A stretch of DNA of 64,000 nucleotides from JBBQZO01 sp038207625. GTDB taxonomy: Bacteria; Pseudomonadota; Gammaproteobacteria; Burkholderiales; Burkholderiaceae_D. The position numbers were made by a program, and so were the translations under genes. Positions 44,502-53,934 of this stretch are shown piece after piece. The stretch's first letter is position 1, and the number at the start of each line of letters is the position of its first letter. Under the pieces are notes generated by a model. That model was given only the letters and a program-made list of their open reading frames with translations, made no database searches and had not been told where the DNA came from. Location: the NCBI GenBank assembly GCA_038207625.1, contig JBBQZO010000011.1:80115-144114 (forward strand). Reading direction: 5' to 3'.

Positions 44502-44640
44502 GTGCTATCCCCCATGGCGCGTTTGCCCATCACGACCACCCAGTAATCGCATTTATTCAACGATATAGGACGGAGCAAAATTATCTCCACCAAGAATTCC
44601 CGCTGCGATTCCTGTTGATTCCTGCGGCGCATCTTGTTTT

Positions 44641-45894
44641 CTACTGCTTGGCCAACGCTTGCTCGGCTTTCGCCAGGCTGTCCTGAAAGCCAGCTAACTG
44701 GCGCGCGTCCTTGCCGGCCGCCTTGGCCAGCGCCAACGCGCTCTGGAACTGGACTTTGGCGTCGGCCGGCCGGTGCAGCGCCATCAGCACGTCGCCGTAG
44801 CTGTCGCAGGCGTTGGCGGAGGTGGCATTGCTGGCCACGTTGAACTTCATGACCAACTCGGCCATCCCAGGCTGGGCGCGCTTGCCCAGAAAATCGTAGC
44901 CGATGGTGTTGATCTCCCCTTCGCCTAAACCGCTGGCGGCGAGCACCTTGTTGACCAGCGCTTCGGCGCCGGCCTTGTCCTGCGCAAGCGTCGCTGTGGC
45001 GCGCTCAAACGCCTGAAACAGCGTCGCGCGCGCAGCCTGGTGCGCGCGCTGGGTCACCTGCAGCTTGGCGCTGGCGATCACGCTGTCGATCGCGCCGATC
45101 ACCAGCGCCGGTTCGTCGCGCTGGATGAAGTGGCCGCTGTTGGGCGTGACGACATGGCTGCCGACCGAGAACTGGCTAAATAGTTGGTCATGCAAGCGGT
45201 GCCACACCGCCATCCCCTGATCCGACTGAAGGAAAAATTCGGGCTGGTCGTAATGCTTGGTCGAACTGAGCATGACGGTGGGAACATTGGGTAACGGCCC
45301 ATGCTGCGGCAGCGCGCCCGCCTCGAAGATCTGCTGCAGTTGCAGCCATTCCGCCTTGAGGTTCGGCGGCATGATCTTGAGGATGGCGGCGTTGTCCTGC
45401 GCGGTCCTGGCGGCATCGAGCTTGGCCAGTTCCAGCACCTGTGTTTCGCTGCTCGGATCGACGAACACCATGCCGGCGATCTGCTCCGGATGCTGGGCCG
45501 CGTAATTGCGGATCAGGAAGCCGCCGTAGGAATGCCCGACCAGGATGAACGGCGGACTCAGTTTGGCCGCCGCGATCAAGTGGCTCAATTCGGCGCTTGC
45601 CTGGTCCAGCGTGCGCGGCTCGGGACGGGGCGCGGATTGGCCGGTGCCGGCGCGCGAATAGATCACGGCGCGCGATGTCTTGGCCACTTGCGGCGCCACG
45701 TCGCGCCACCCGCTCAGGTCACTGGCAAAGCCGGACTCGAAGATGACCGTGTACGGGCCGCTGCCCAGGCTGATCATGTTGACCTTGTAGCCGTCCACGT
45801 CGAGCATATTGTCCGGCTCGGCGGCCAGTGCGGCGTGACCGCCCGCGCACACCAGGCAGGCTGCCAGCAGTGTTCTTGCGATTGCGTGGTTCAT
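44641..45894 (-). CDS. Exported alpha/beta hydrolase
   Basis: 417 residues with a signal peptide (HAALAAEP). Catalytic Ser122 in LVGHSYGGFLIRN, FESGFASDLSGW oxyanion region, FVDPSS and NSGHFIQRDEP (His) complete the triad. The last 130 residues are helical, with TPR-like stretches (GDVLMALHRPADAKVQFQSA). Substrate unknown. Preceded by a 7-bp tandem repeat in its leader. Confidence 0.85.
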   Translation of the reverse strand: MNHAIARTLLAACLVCAGGHAALAAEPDNMLDVDGYKVNMISLGSGPYTVIFESGFASDLSGWRDVAPQVAKTSRAVIYSRAGTGQSAPRPEPRTLDQASAELSHLIAAAKLSPPFILVGHSYGGFLIRNYAAQHPEQIAGMVFVDPSSETQVLELAKLDAARTAQDNAAILKIMPPNLKAEWLQLQQIFEAGALPQHGPLPNVPTVMLSSTKHYDQPEFFLQSDQGMAVWHRLHDQLFSQFSVGSHVVTPNSGHFIQRDEPALVIGAIDSVIASAKLQVTQRAHQAARATLFQAFERATATLAQDKAGAEALVNKVLAASGLGEGEINTIGYDFLGKRAQPGMAELVMKFNVASNATSANACDSYGDVLMALHRPADAKVQFQSALALAKAAGKDARQLAGFQDSLAKAEQALAKQ

Positions 45895-45927
45895 GATGCT
45901 CCGTATCGGGATGCTGGCTCAAGGGGC

Positions 45928-45962
45928 GTGCGGCGTGCGGAGTGCGGAGTGCGGCGTGCGTT
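45928..45962. repeat. Heptanucleotide tandem repeat upstream of the hydrolase
   Basis: Five 7-bp units, GTGCGGC or GTGCGGA (last one GTGCGTT), at 45928-45962, about 34 bp before the ATG of the hydrolase on the minus strand. Slippage could change promoter or leader spacing. Confidence 0.85.
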
Positions 45963-46061
45963 CGCAGCATGCTGCAATCACAACATTGAGTCAAGCTTCA
46001 GATACGCGGGGCCAGAACGCGGCACGGATGCGCCGCAATGTCACCGGGACGGTGCGACTAC

Positions 46062-46766
46062 TTAGTGCCCGCCGTGCGTGAGGAACAGCACAAGCAGCAC
46101 ACCGGTCGCCACCAGCAGAACCTGCGGAATGGTTTCGCGCAGCGTGGCGCGGCGCTGCATCTGCGGCATCAGGTCGCTGACCGCAATGTAGATGAAGCCT
46201 GACGAGGCAAACACCAGCACATACGGAATCAGGCCGGTGGCGCGGTCGAGCGTGTAGTAGCCCAGCAGGCCGCCCAGCACCGCCATCAGGCTGCACAGCA
46301 AATTGAAGGCATACGCGCGCTTGCGCGAAAAACCGGCGTTGAGCAGCACGATGAAGTCGCCGATTTCCTGCGGAATCTCGTGCGCGATGATGGCCAGCCC
46401 GGTCACCAGACCGAGCTTCGGGTTGGCCAGAAAAGCGGCCGCGATCAGGATGCCGTCGGTGAAATTGTGCATACCGTCGCCGATCAGGATCATCCAGCCG
46501 GACTTGCCCGCTTCGTGCTTGTCGTGCCCGTGCGCGTGGTGGTGCCCGTCGCCCTCGTGGTGATGCGAGTGGCGCAGGATGGCAAATTTCTCGAGCAGAA
46601 AAAACCCCAGCAGCCCGGCCAGCAGCGTCGCAAACAGGCGCCGCGTGTCGGCGCCCGATTCAAACGCCTCGGGCAGCGCATGCAGCAAGGACGTCGACAG
46701 CATGATCCCGACCGACAGGGCAACCATGCGCTCGACCATCTTCGACAGCAGCGTAAACGAAAACAC
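46062..46766 (-). CDS. ZIP-family divalent metal transporter
   Basis: 234 residues from the first conventional start (GTG 46766). ZIP motifs HNFTDG and the HEIPQE metal site are present, plus a His-rich cytoplasmic loop (RHSHHHEGDGHHHAHGHD). Import of zinc or another divalent metal is expected. The first membrane helix of the family (LISILLATTIAGVFSISAA) is encoded in the same frame upstream of 46766, so the true gene probably begins at 46838 at an ATC codon preceded by AAGAGG (258 residues). Confidence 0.9.
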   Translation of the reverse strand: MFSFTLLSKMVERMVALSVGIMLSTSLLHALPEAFESGADTRRLFATLLAGLLGFFLLEKFAILRHSHHHEGDGHHHAHGHDKHEAGKSGWMILIGDGMHNFTDGILIAAAFLANPKLGLVTGLAIIAHEIPQEIGDFIVLLNAGFSRKRAYAFNLLCSLMAVLGGLLGYYTLDRATGLIPYVLVFASSGFIYIAVSDLMPQMQRRATLRETIPQVLLVATGVLLVLFLTHGGH

Positions 46767-46928
46767 GGCGGCGGCCGAAATGCTGAAAACGCCCGCGATG
46801 GTGGTGGCGAGCAGGATGGAGATCAGGGTTGGATCGATTTTAAAGCCTCTTGTCGCAACGAGCTTGTTCTGTGAGGCGGGTTCGCCGATGCGGGCATTGT
46901 ACCGCCCCGCACCGGCTCCGGGGCAGGA

Positions 46929-47813
46929 TCAGGCGACGCCGTTGGCCTTGAACCACGCCAAACAGCGCACAAAACCGTCTTTCGCGTCCGCTTCCACGTA
47001 ACTTGGGCGATAGTCGGCGTTGAACGCGTGGCCCGAGTTCGGGTACACGACAAAGCTCGACTTGCTGCTGCCCTTGGCCAGTTCGGCCTTCATCTGCTCG
47101 ATCGATTCGAGCGAAATGCCGGTATCCTTGCCGCCGTACAGACCGAGCACCGGCGCCTTCAGGCTCGCTGCGATGTCGATCGGATGCTTGGGTGTGAGCG
47201 GGTTCGCAGGGCTCACCAGCTTGCCGTACCAGGCCACGGCGGCCTTCACGCCAGGATTGTGCGCGGCGTACATCCACGTGATCCGGCCACCCCAGCAGAA
47301 ACCGGTGATGCCCAGTTTCTCGGTGTTGCCGCCGTTTTGTTTGGCCCAGGCGACGCAGGCGTCCAGGTCTTTCATCACCTGCGCATCGGGCGTTTTGGAG
47401 ATGATGTCCTTGATCAGGTCGGCCACCGTCGCGCTCTTGCTCGGGTCGCCCTGGCGCACGAACAACTCCGGCGCGATCGCCAGATAGCCCTGCTTGGCGA
47501 AGCGGCGCGCAACGTCGGCGATGTGCTCATGCACGCCAAAAATCTCGGACACCACCAGAATCACCGGCAAATTGGTCATGCCCGCGGGCTGGGCGCGGTA
47601 CACCGGCACGGTCTGGCCGTCCACCGTCAGGTTGACGGTGCCGGCGGTGAGGCCGACGCTGTCGGTCTTGATCACCGTTTGCGCCGCCACCGGCAGCGTG
47701 GCCGCCGCAAAGCCGGTGCCCAGCGCCACCTTCAGGAAGTCGCGCCGGTCGATACCATCCGAGAGCGGGGTCTTGGTCAACAAACTGCTGGCATCTTGTA
47801 CGAGGTTTTCCAT
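46929..47813 (-). CDS. Dienelactone hydrolase family protein, Tat-exported
   Basis: 294 residues. Tat-type signal (DRRDFLKVALGTGFAAATL). Nucleophile Cys173 in GFCWGG, and NSGHAF carries the His of the triad. Start at 47813 has AGGAGA upstream. Carboxymethylenebutenolidase-like; physiological substrate unknown. Divergence of neighbours suggests it is transcribed alone. Confidence 0.92.
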   Translation of the reverse strand: MENLVQDASSLLTKTPLSDGIDRRDFLKVALGTGFAAATLPVAAQTVIKTDSVGLTAGTVNLTVDGQTVPVYRAQPAGMTNLPVILVVSEIFGVHEHIADVARRFAKQGYLAIAPELFVRQGDPSKSATVADLIKDIISKTPDAQVMKDLDACVAWAKQNGGNTEKLGITGFCWGGRITWMYAAHNPGVKAAVAWYGKLVSPANPLTPKHPIDIAASLKAPVLGLYGGKDTGISLESIEQMKAELAKGSSKSSFVVYPNSGHAFNADYRPSYVEADAKDGFVRCLAWFKANGVA

Positions 47814-47913
47814 GCGCTGTTCTCCTGATCGGTTGAAATGGGTATGCCATTTTAATCGGTTTGCCAACTTATCAGCGCGCACGCATGCCTGGCTTGATCC
47901 TCGCCGCAGGCGT

Positions 47914-48696
47914 TCAGCGATGCAGCGCGATGGTCGCGCCGTCGTCCGGTATGCGCAGGCGCGCGCCCAAGCCGGCGCTGTGCGCGGCCGCCGCCAGCGC
48001 GCTGCGCGAGACGGGGCAATGGCTCAGCGCCTCCAGATGGTTGGCGATCACGATGCCCTTGGACAGTTGCGCAAATTCGATCACGTCGGCCACGCCCATG
48101 ATGATGTCGCCACCAAAGTCCAGGCTGGCGCCGCCGGCCGGCACCACGCACACGTCGGGCTGATGCTGCGCGATGAACGCGCGCACGCGCGGCGTGAGCA
48201 CCGTGTCGCCCGCCAGGTACAGGCTCGGCTCGCCCGGCATCTCGATCAGGTAGCCCACGCCGTGTTCCATCACCAGCCCCACCATGCCCAGGCCGTGGGT
48301 GCAGCGCACGGTGCGGATGCTGCCTTCAAAAAACGCGCTCGGCGCTGCGTGCCGCTCCGGCAGCGGCTGGGCGTTCAGGCCGCGCTGGCGCAGGTAGGGC
48401 GCGTCGTGCGGCGTGCAGATCACCGGCGTCTGGCGCTCGCGCAGCCACTGCTTGCCGGCCTTGTCCAGGTGGTCGAAATGGCCTTTCTGGCAGTGCGTGA
48501 TCAGGCAGTGCGTGACCGCGGCCAGCGCACTATCGGCTTGCTGTGGCAGCGCGATGATGGGATTGCGCAGGCGCTGGCCGTCGAAGATGCGCAGCGGCGG
48601 CAGCGTCGCGCGCTCGGCCAGCATCGGATCGACCAGGATGTGGCGCGCGCCGTATTGCACGATGATGGTGGCATTGCGTAATTGGGTGATCTGCAT
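47914..48696 (-). CDS. Metallo-beta-lactamase fold hydrolase
   Basis: 260 residues. ITHCQKGHFDHLD (metal ligands), CTPHDAPYL, YLAGDTV and IVIANHLEALSHCP are consistent with an MBL-fold enzyme, UlaG-like. Lies 10 bp after the DJ-1-like gene in the same direction, so probably co-transcribed. Confidence 0.85.
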   Translation of the reverse strand: MQITQLRNATIIVQYGARHILVDPMLAERATLPPLRIFDGQRLRNPIIALPQQADSALAAVTHCLITHCQKGHFDHLDKAGKQWLRERQTPVICTPHDAPYLRQRGLNAQPLPERHAAPSAFFEGSIRTVRCTHGLGMVGLVMEHGVGYLIEMPGEPSLYLAGDTVLTPRVRAFIAQHQPDVCVVPAGGASLDFGGDIIMGVADVIEFAQLSKGIVIANHLEALSHCPVSRSALAAAAHSAGLGARLRIPDDGATIALHR

Positions 48697-48705
48697 GACA
48701 GCTCC

Positions 48706-49398
48706 TTAGAAATTGGTGGGCGGATGGCGCGGCGTCTGGAACGGCGCCTTGAGAGCGGCGATGCGCGCCGGACCGGCTTGTTCGAAGGCGCGCACCAGCG
48801 CCTGCGCTTCCGGCGGCGCCGTGTCCGGGCTGCCGTTGCCAAACGGCGGCTCCGGGTAGTACTCGATGCCCAGCTGGAGCGTGCGCGCCAACGCCTCGCC
48901 GCCCAGCTGCGCGGCCAGAAACAGGCTCGCGTCGATCGCGGCCGACACGCCGGCGCTGGTAATGAGCTTGCCGTCGCGATGAAAGCGCTTGGTGTTGACG
49001 CGCGCGCCGTACGCACCAAGGTGCTCGCGGCAGGCCCAGTTGGTGGTCACCTCCTTGCCGTCGATGACGCCGGCCGCGCCCAGCAGTTCGACGCCGTTGC
49101 AGATACCCAGCGTCCAGCTGGACGACGCATGCAAACGGCCGATGGTGTCGAGCACGGCTTGGTCGGTCAGCGCGCGCGTCACGCCCGGGCCGCCCGGCAC
49201 ATACAGGATGTCGGTGCTGCGCACGTCGTCGAAGCTACGCCAGGCCAGCATGGCGAGGCGGCGCGTGTCGGCCACCACCATGCCTGTTTCATGGGCGATA
49301 AACTCGACCTCCATGCCCGGTACGTTGGCCAGCACTTCGTAGCCGCCGACGATGTCGAGCGCGGTGTAGCCGTCAATGAGCAGTATCGATAAACGCAT
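48706..49398 (-). CDS. DJ-1/PfpI family protein
   Basis: 230 residues, class I glutamine-amidotransferase-like fold. The nucleophile elbow GICNGVELLGAAGV contains Cys; VPGGPGVTRAL and VNTKRFHRDGKLITSAGVSAAID are typical of isonitrile hydratase/DJ-1 proteins. Divergent from a GlxA-type regulator that shares this fold. Confidence 0.9.
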   Translation of the reverse strand: MRLSILLIDGYTALDIVGGYEVLANVPGMEVEFIAHETGMVVADTRRLAMLAWRSFDDVRSTDILYVPGGPGVTRALTDQAVLDTIGRLHASSSWTLGICNGVELLGAAGVIDGKEVTTNWACREHLGAYGARVNTKRFHRDGKLITSAGVSAAIDASLFLAAQLGGEALARTLQLGIEYYPEPPFGNGSPDTAPPEAQALVRAFEQAGPARIAALKAPFQTPRHPPTNF

Positions 49399-49560
49399 GG
49401 CATTCTCCGGTTGGGTTGAAGCGGGTCGGCCCGTGGCGGTGTGCGCACTGGCTCGATGCAGCTATTTTCGGGCCGCATGGATTTGGCGTACCATGTCGGT
49501 ATCGACATCTTTATTGCCAATGTCGCCAATTCATCCACAGCCTGCCAAAAGGTCGACCGC

Positions 49561-50562
49561 ATGAACCCTGTCCGCATCGCCATCCTCGCCTTCGACGGCT
49601 GCATGGGCACCGAGGTGTTCGCCGTGTCGGACGTGCTGCTGATCGCCCGCCATGTCGCGGCCAGCGCCAGAAAAGGGCCACGCGCCGCGCATCAGATCGA
49701 GCTGATCGGTTTGGCAGGGCAAAGCGTGACGATGGCCGGCGGGATCTCGGTCGGCGTCAAGCGTCCCAGCGGCAAATACGCGCTGCTGGTGGTGCCGGGA
49801 ATGGAAGTGGGACTGCCGAACGTGGTCGGTGCGGCGCTGTCCGGGCTGACGCGCGAAGCGGCCTTCATCGGCAAGAGCTTCAGCGCCGGCACGCCGGTCG
49901 CTTCGGTCTGCATCGGCGCTTTCCTGCTGGGCGAAGCGGGCTTGATCGCCGGGCGCCGGGTCACCACCTCGTGGCTGATGGCGCCGCAACTGGCGGCGCG
50001 CTACCCGCGCGCGCAACTGGACGCGGCGCAGATGCTGATCGAAGACGGCGCCGTGACCACCACCGGCGGCGTCAGCGCCGCCTTTGATCTGGCGCTGCAC
50101 ATCGTCAAGCGCGTGTACGGCGCGCGCGTGGCCAGCGCCACCGCGCGCATCGCGCTGCTGCAGGAAGCGCGCACCAGCCAGGCGCCGTATGTGGACCGCG
50201 CGTTGCAGCAGCCCGGAACGGCCTCGTTTTCGCAGGCGGTGCTGCAGTGGCTGGCCGACCGACTGGCCGAGAATTACGATCTGCAGCGGCTGGCGCTGGC
50301 GTTTCACGTCAGCGCGCGCACGCTGCTAAGGCGCGTGAAGGCCGAAACGGGACAGTCACCGCTGACGCTGCTGCAGCAGGCGCGCGTGGACAAGGCCAAG
50401 CGGCTGTTGCAGGAGACGCGCTGGAGCACGGCGCGCATCGTCGAGGCGGTCGGCTACAGCGACCTGCCCTCGTTCGCGCGCCTGTTCGCCAGCATCGTCG
50501 GCGAGACGCCGGCGATGTACCGACGCCGCGCCGCGCCGGCCAACGACGACGGCGCGCGCTAA
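49561..50562 (+). CDS. GlxA-family AraC transcriptional regulator
   Basis: 333 residues. N-terminal DJ-1/PfpI-like domain (VASVCIGAFLLGEAGLIAGR) joined to two AraC helix-turn-helix motifs (LQRLALAFHVSARTLLRRVK and IVEAVGYSDLPSFARLFA). Likely controls the divergent DJ-1/MBL genes. ATG at 49561 is preferred to an upstream in-frame start. Confidence 0.92.
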   Translation: MNPVRIAILAFDGCMGTEVFAVSDVLLIARHVAASARKGPRAAHQIELIGLAGQSVTMAGGISVGVKRPSGKYALLVVPGMEVGLPNVVGAALSGLTREAAFIGKSFSAGTPVASVCIGAFLLGEAGLIAGRRVTTSWLMAPQLAARYPRAQLDAAQMLIEDGAVTTTGGVSAAFDLALHIVKRVYGARVASATARIALLQEARTSQAPYVDRALQQPGTASFSQAVLQWLADRLAENYDLQRLALAFHVSARTLLRRVKAETGQSPLTLLQQARVDKAKRLLQETRWSTARIVEAVGYSDLPSFARLFASIVGETPAMYRRRAAPANDDGAR

Positions 50563-51034
50563 GCGCCTGGCGTCAGCGGGACGGCGCCGCGCCGGCGCCC
50601 ACCGCCGTCATCTTGTTGACCATCAGCGCGGCCACGCTCGCCGGCGTTCGGCGCGCCGTCGAAAGGCTCGCGCAGCGGCGTAAAACTGCGGCTGTTGTCG
50701 TATTGCTGGACCACGCACACCCCGACGCCCTACGGCCCCTGTTCGAGATGCGCAAACGCGGCGCCTGTACCTGCACCTGCGCCTGCGCCTGCGCCTGCGC
50801 GGCACAGCAGATCGTATTCAATAAAGGAAGGTCGACATATCTCATGGTGGCTCTTTTCAATGGGACTAGTGTGCACGACAGCGCAACCGCATCGCCGCAT
50901 AAAGCGCTCGTCGAAGCGATCAAATTCGCATACCGGGCGGGCCTTGAGCAACCGGCACAATGCCTTGACAATCAATAACCCGTTGGTTATATTTAAAGCC
51001 ATACCAACGACCACCAGCCGGACCACGACTCGCC
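50563..51034. other. Gene-free region with hexamer repeat
   Basis: No credible gene. A (CCTGCG)n-like hexamer tract lies near 50770-50800. Short frames on both strands lack family features. The segment just before 51035 (about 50970-51000, AT-richer) may hold the promoter of the ArsR operon. Confidence 0.45.
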
Positions 51035-51358
51035 ATGCACGCCGAACCGACAGCCGTACTCAAGAGCCTTTCCGACCCGACCCGGCGCGCGATCTTCGAG
51101 CGCTTGAGCAAACACGGCGAAATGACGGTGCATGCGCTGACCGATCCGTCCGGCGTGTCGCAACCGGCCATTTCGAAGCACTTGGGCGCGCTCAAGCTCG
51201 CCGGGCTGGTGCGCGGCCGACGCGACGGACGCGAAACCTATTACAGCGCCGAACCGAAGGCGTTGGCACCGCTGATCGACTGGATGAATTTCTATTCAAA
51301 TTTCTGGAACAACCGATTGGACCGCCTGGACGACCTGTTGAAAAGGATGGACCAATGA
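51035..51358 (+). CDS. ArsR/SmtB-type repressor
   Basis: 107 residues, winged helix (LSDPTRRAIFERLSKHGEM, GVSQPAISKHLGALKLAGLV). No Cys metal site is evident, so it belongs with non-metal members often paired with AHSA1 proteins. First gene of a four-gene operon; stop overlaps next start (ATGA). Confidence 0.92.
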   Translation: MHAEPTAVLKSLSDPTRRAIFERLSKHGEMTVHALTDPSGVSQPAISKHLGALKLAGLVRGRRDGRETYYSAEPKALAPLIDWMNFYSNFWNNRLDRLDDLLKRMDQ

Positions 51359-51762
51359 TGCAAACTGATGGCACCAAAACCTTGATCGTCGAGAGAGAGA
51401 TGCCGCACTCTCAAGAGAAAATCTGGCGCGCATTGACGCAGGGGCCGCTCATCGAAGAATGGCTGATGAAGAACGACTTCGAACCGCTCGTCGGTCACCG
51501 CTTTGATCTTCGCGCCGACTGGGGCGTTGTCAACTGCCTGGTGTTGGCGGTCGAGCCGCACAGCGTGCTGTCCTACACATGGGAAGCGCTGGGTCTCAAA
51601 AGTGTCGTCACCTGGACGCTCACCGCGACCGCGACGGGAACCCTGCTGCGCATGGAACAGGCGGGATTTCGTACGGACCAGCAGCAGGCTTACGCAGGCG
51701 CACACTACGGCTGGCAAAAATTCTTCGCAGGCCTTGAACGCGTGGTGGGAGAGCTGTCGTGA
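51355..51762 (+). CDS. SRPBCC (AHSA1-like) domain protein
   Basis: 135 residues, START/Bet-v1-like fold (REMPHSQEKIWRALTQG, LIEEWLM, GWQKFFAGLERVV). Common partner of the upstream ArsR regulator; binds a hydrophobic ligand or chaperone partner, unknown here. Confidence 0.92.
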   Translation: MMQTDGTKTLIVEREMPHSQEKIWRALTQGPLIEEWLMKNDFEPLVGHRFDLRADWGVVNCLVLAVEPHSVLSYTWEALGLKSVVTWTLTATATGTLLRMEQAGFRTDQQQAYAGAHYGWQKFFAGLERVVGELS

Positions 51763-52310
51763 GCGGCGCCATCGCCACGCGCTACCATCCACTGCTCGTC
51801 GCGCTGCATTGGCTGGTTGCACTGATGATCATCGGCCTTTTGTGCGTGGGCTACTTGGTGCTGGCCGATATGCCCAACGCCGATCCGAACAAACGCACTA
51901 TCCTGGTGTGGCACATGACGGGCGGGATGTTCGTGCTCGTGTTGATGATAATGCGTCTGATCATCCGCGCCCGAAGCGCCCGCCCGGCGCCGGCAAGTAC
52001 CGGCTCGCCCCGGCTCGACCGGCTGGCCAGCATTGCGCACGGCATGCTGTACGCAATCGTGTTCTTGATGATCGCCAGCGGATTTTCCACCGGATACCTG
52101 ATTCGCGGGGCGTTTCAACCCAACGGCGCGCTGCCCGACGACTTCGACATGCTCCCCACCTTCCAGGCCCACGCGGTGCTTGCAACGCTGCTGGTTGCGC
52201 TGATCGCGGCGCACGTCGCGGCCGCACTTTATCACCAGTTCCGATTGAAGGACGGCCTGTTGCGGCGCATGTGGTTCGGCCAACGCACCGTCACCCGCGC
52301 CGACAAATAG
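51759..52310 (+). CDS. Cytochrome b561 family protein
   Basis: 183 residues, four membrane helices with His in HPLLVALHWLVA, LVWHMTGG, and QAHAVLATLL / IAAHVAAALYHQF for two hemes. A GTG start overlaps the SRPBCC stop. Moves electrons across the inner membrane; superoxide-oxidase-like role possible. Confidence 0.9.
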   Translation: MSGAIATRYHPLLVALHWLVALMIIGLLCVGYLVLADMPNADPNKRTILVWHMTGGMFVLVLMIMRLIIRARSARPAPASTGSPRLDRLASIAHGMLYAIVFLMIASGFSTGYLIRGAFQPNGALPDDFDMLPTFQAHAVLATLLVALIAAHVAAALYHQFRLKDGLLRRMWFGQRTVTRADK

Positions 52311-52367
52311 CCAGCGGCGCCAGGCGGCGCGCGCATCGACGATATCAACTACTTCCAGGAGGCGAAC

Positions 52368-52805
52368 ATGAATAAATCGGACGCGAGCGAGGGCCAGTCG
52401 GCATCGGCGCTTATCTCGCAACGCATCGCGGGACTCGGCGACTGGCGCGGAGAGACCCTCGGCAAAATGCGCCAGCTCATCAAGGAAACGGACCCGGACG
52501 TTGTCGAAGAATGGAAATGGATGGGCACCCCGGTGTGGTCGCACGACGGCATCGTCTGCACCGGGGAAACCTACAAGGACAAGGTCAAGCTCACGTTCGC
52601 CAAAGGCGCCGCTGTGAGCGATCCGGCCGGCCTGTTCAATTCCAGTCTCGACGGGAACATGCGGCGCGCGATCGACATCTTTGAAGGCCAGCAGCTTGAC
52701 GGCGCCGCCTTCGCGGCGCTGTTTCTCCGCGCGGTCGCCCACAACAGTGCGGGCAAGAAGAAACCATCGAAGCCGGCGCCGGCCACGCGCGACGCCCCCG
52801 CCTGA
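52368..52805 (+). CDS. DUF1801 domain protein
   Basis: 145 residues. Start helix and VEEWKWMGTPVWSHDGIVC and ETYKDKVKLTFAKGA match DUF1801 (YdhG-like). Basic C-terminal tail (KKKPSKPAPA). Function unknown; 57 bp after the cytochrome gene and probably the operon's last gene. Good AGGAGG-like ribosome-binding site. Confidence 0.9.
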   Translation: MNKSDASEGQSASALISQRIAGLGDWRGETLGKMRQLIKETDPDVVEEWKWMGTPVWSHDGIVCTGETYKDKVKLTFAKGAAVSDPAGLFNSSLDGNMRRAIDIFEGQQLDGAAFAALFLRAVAHNSAGKKKPSKPAPATRDAPA

Positions 52806-52973
52806 CCGCCCGCCCAGCGCATTGCCGGTGGGTCCAGCGCGCAGCGCTCGACCAGAGCGGGGGCGACACACATCGACGGCGCCGGTCGATGACGAGGAAA
52901 GCGAGCGCGCACGGCGGCGTAGCGGGCGCGTCACATCAGCCAGATTGTCGACCCGATTCCGCTTCCGTCACGT

Positions 52974-53837
52974 TCATGCATCCGGCGCCACAAACAGCGC
53001 GATGAGTTCATCGGCCACCGCACGCACCGGGGCCGAGCGGCGCACGTCGTCATGCATGACAAGCCACAGCTTGCGCTTGACGGGACACGGTTCGGCATCG
53101 ACCAGAACCAGATCGCCGCGTTGGCCGCCCAGCATGTAGTGCGGCAGCACGGCCAGGCCGCAGCCGCTGAGCGCGGCGCGAAACAACACACCGAGTTCGT
53201 TCGAACGCAGGCAGTAGCGCCGCCCTGCGCGGATCTGGTCCAGCCATAGCTGCTGCGGCGCGTCGCGCAACAGGTCATCGTAGCCGAGAAACTCCCACTG
53301 CTGCGGCGCGCGCCCGGACAGATAGGCGGCGCTGGCATACAAGCCGTACTCCACGCTGGCGAGCAGACGCACCGCGAGCGCGCCGGCGCTGGGGCGCTGG
53401 AAGCGCAGCGCAATATCCGATTCGCGCCGCATCAGGTCACTGATGCGGGCCTCGCCGCGCAGGTCGAGTTCGATCCCTGGCAGGCGGCGCAGCAGCTCCG
53501 GCAATTGGGGGGCCAGCAGATGGACGGCAAGCGCCGGCGGCGCGGACACCCGCACCGTGCCGGCCAGCGTGACCGAACCGCTGGCCACGCGCAGCAAGGC
53601 GTGCATCTCGTCGGCCACCTTGCGCGCGTGCGGCAGCAGCTCGGTGCCCGCGCCAGTCAGCATCCAGCCGCGCGGGAAACGGTCGAACAGGCGCACCGTC
53701 AGCGCCGCTTCCAGCGCGTCGATGCGGCGCGCCACGGTGGTGTGTTCGACACCCAGCGCACGCGCCGCGCCCGACAGCGTGCCGGCGTCCAGCAAGGCGA
53801 GAAAAAAACGGAGGTCGTCCCAGTTTGGTGTCTGCAT
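52974..53837 (-). CDS. LysR-family regulator
   Basis: 287 residues. HTH in GTLSGAARALGVEHTTVARRI and a substrate domain (LYASAAYLSGRAP, CGLAVLPHYMLG). Divergent from a short-chain dehydrogenase gene it probably controls. The ATG at 53837 gives the standard LysR N-terminus. Confidence 0.93.
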   Translation of the reverse strand: MQTPNWDDLRFFLALLDAGTLSGAARALGVEHTTVARRIDALEAALTVRLFDRFPRGWMLTGAGTELLPHARKVADEMHALLRVASGSVTLAGTVRVSAPPALAVHLLAPQLPELLRRLPGIELDLRGEARISDLMRRESDIALRFQRPSAGALAVRLLASVEYGLYASAAYLSGRAPQQWEFLGYDDLLRDAPQQLWLDQIRAGRRYCLRSNELGVLFRAALSGCGLAVLPHYMLGGQRGDLVLVDAEPCPVKRKLWLVMHDDVRRSAPVRAVADELIALFVAPDA

Positions 53838-53934
53838 TGTGCAATTATGCACATAAGTTGCGCGCGTTTTGCTAATTCCGCGCAGCCGGCGCGGCGCGTA
53901 TCGTGCTCTCTCATTGATCAACCGGGAGCAGCGC

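Noticed and set aside
50573..50971. Minus-strand frame between the GlxA-type gene and the ArsR operon
   Set aside because: Contains a hexamer repeat and no domain; looks like chance open frame.
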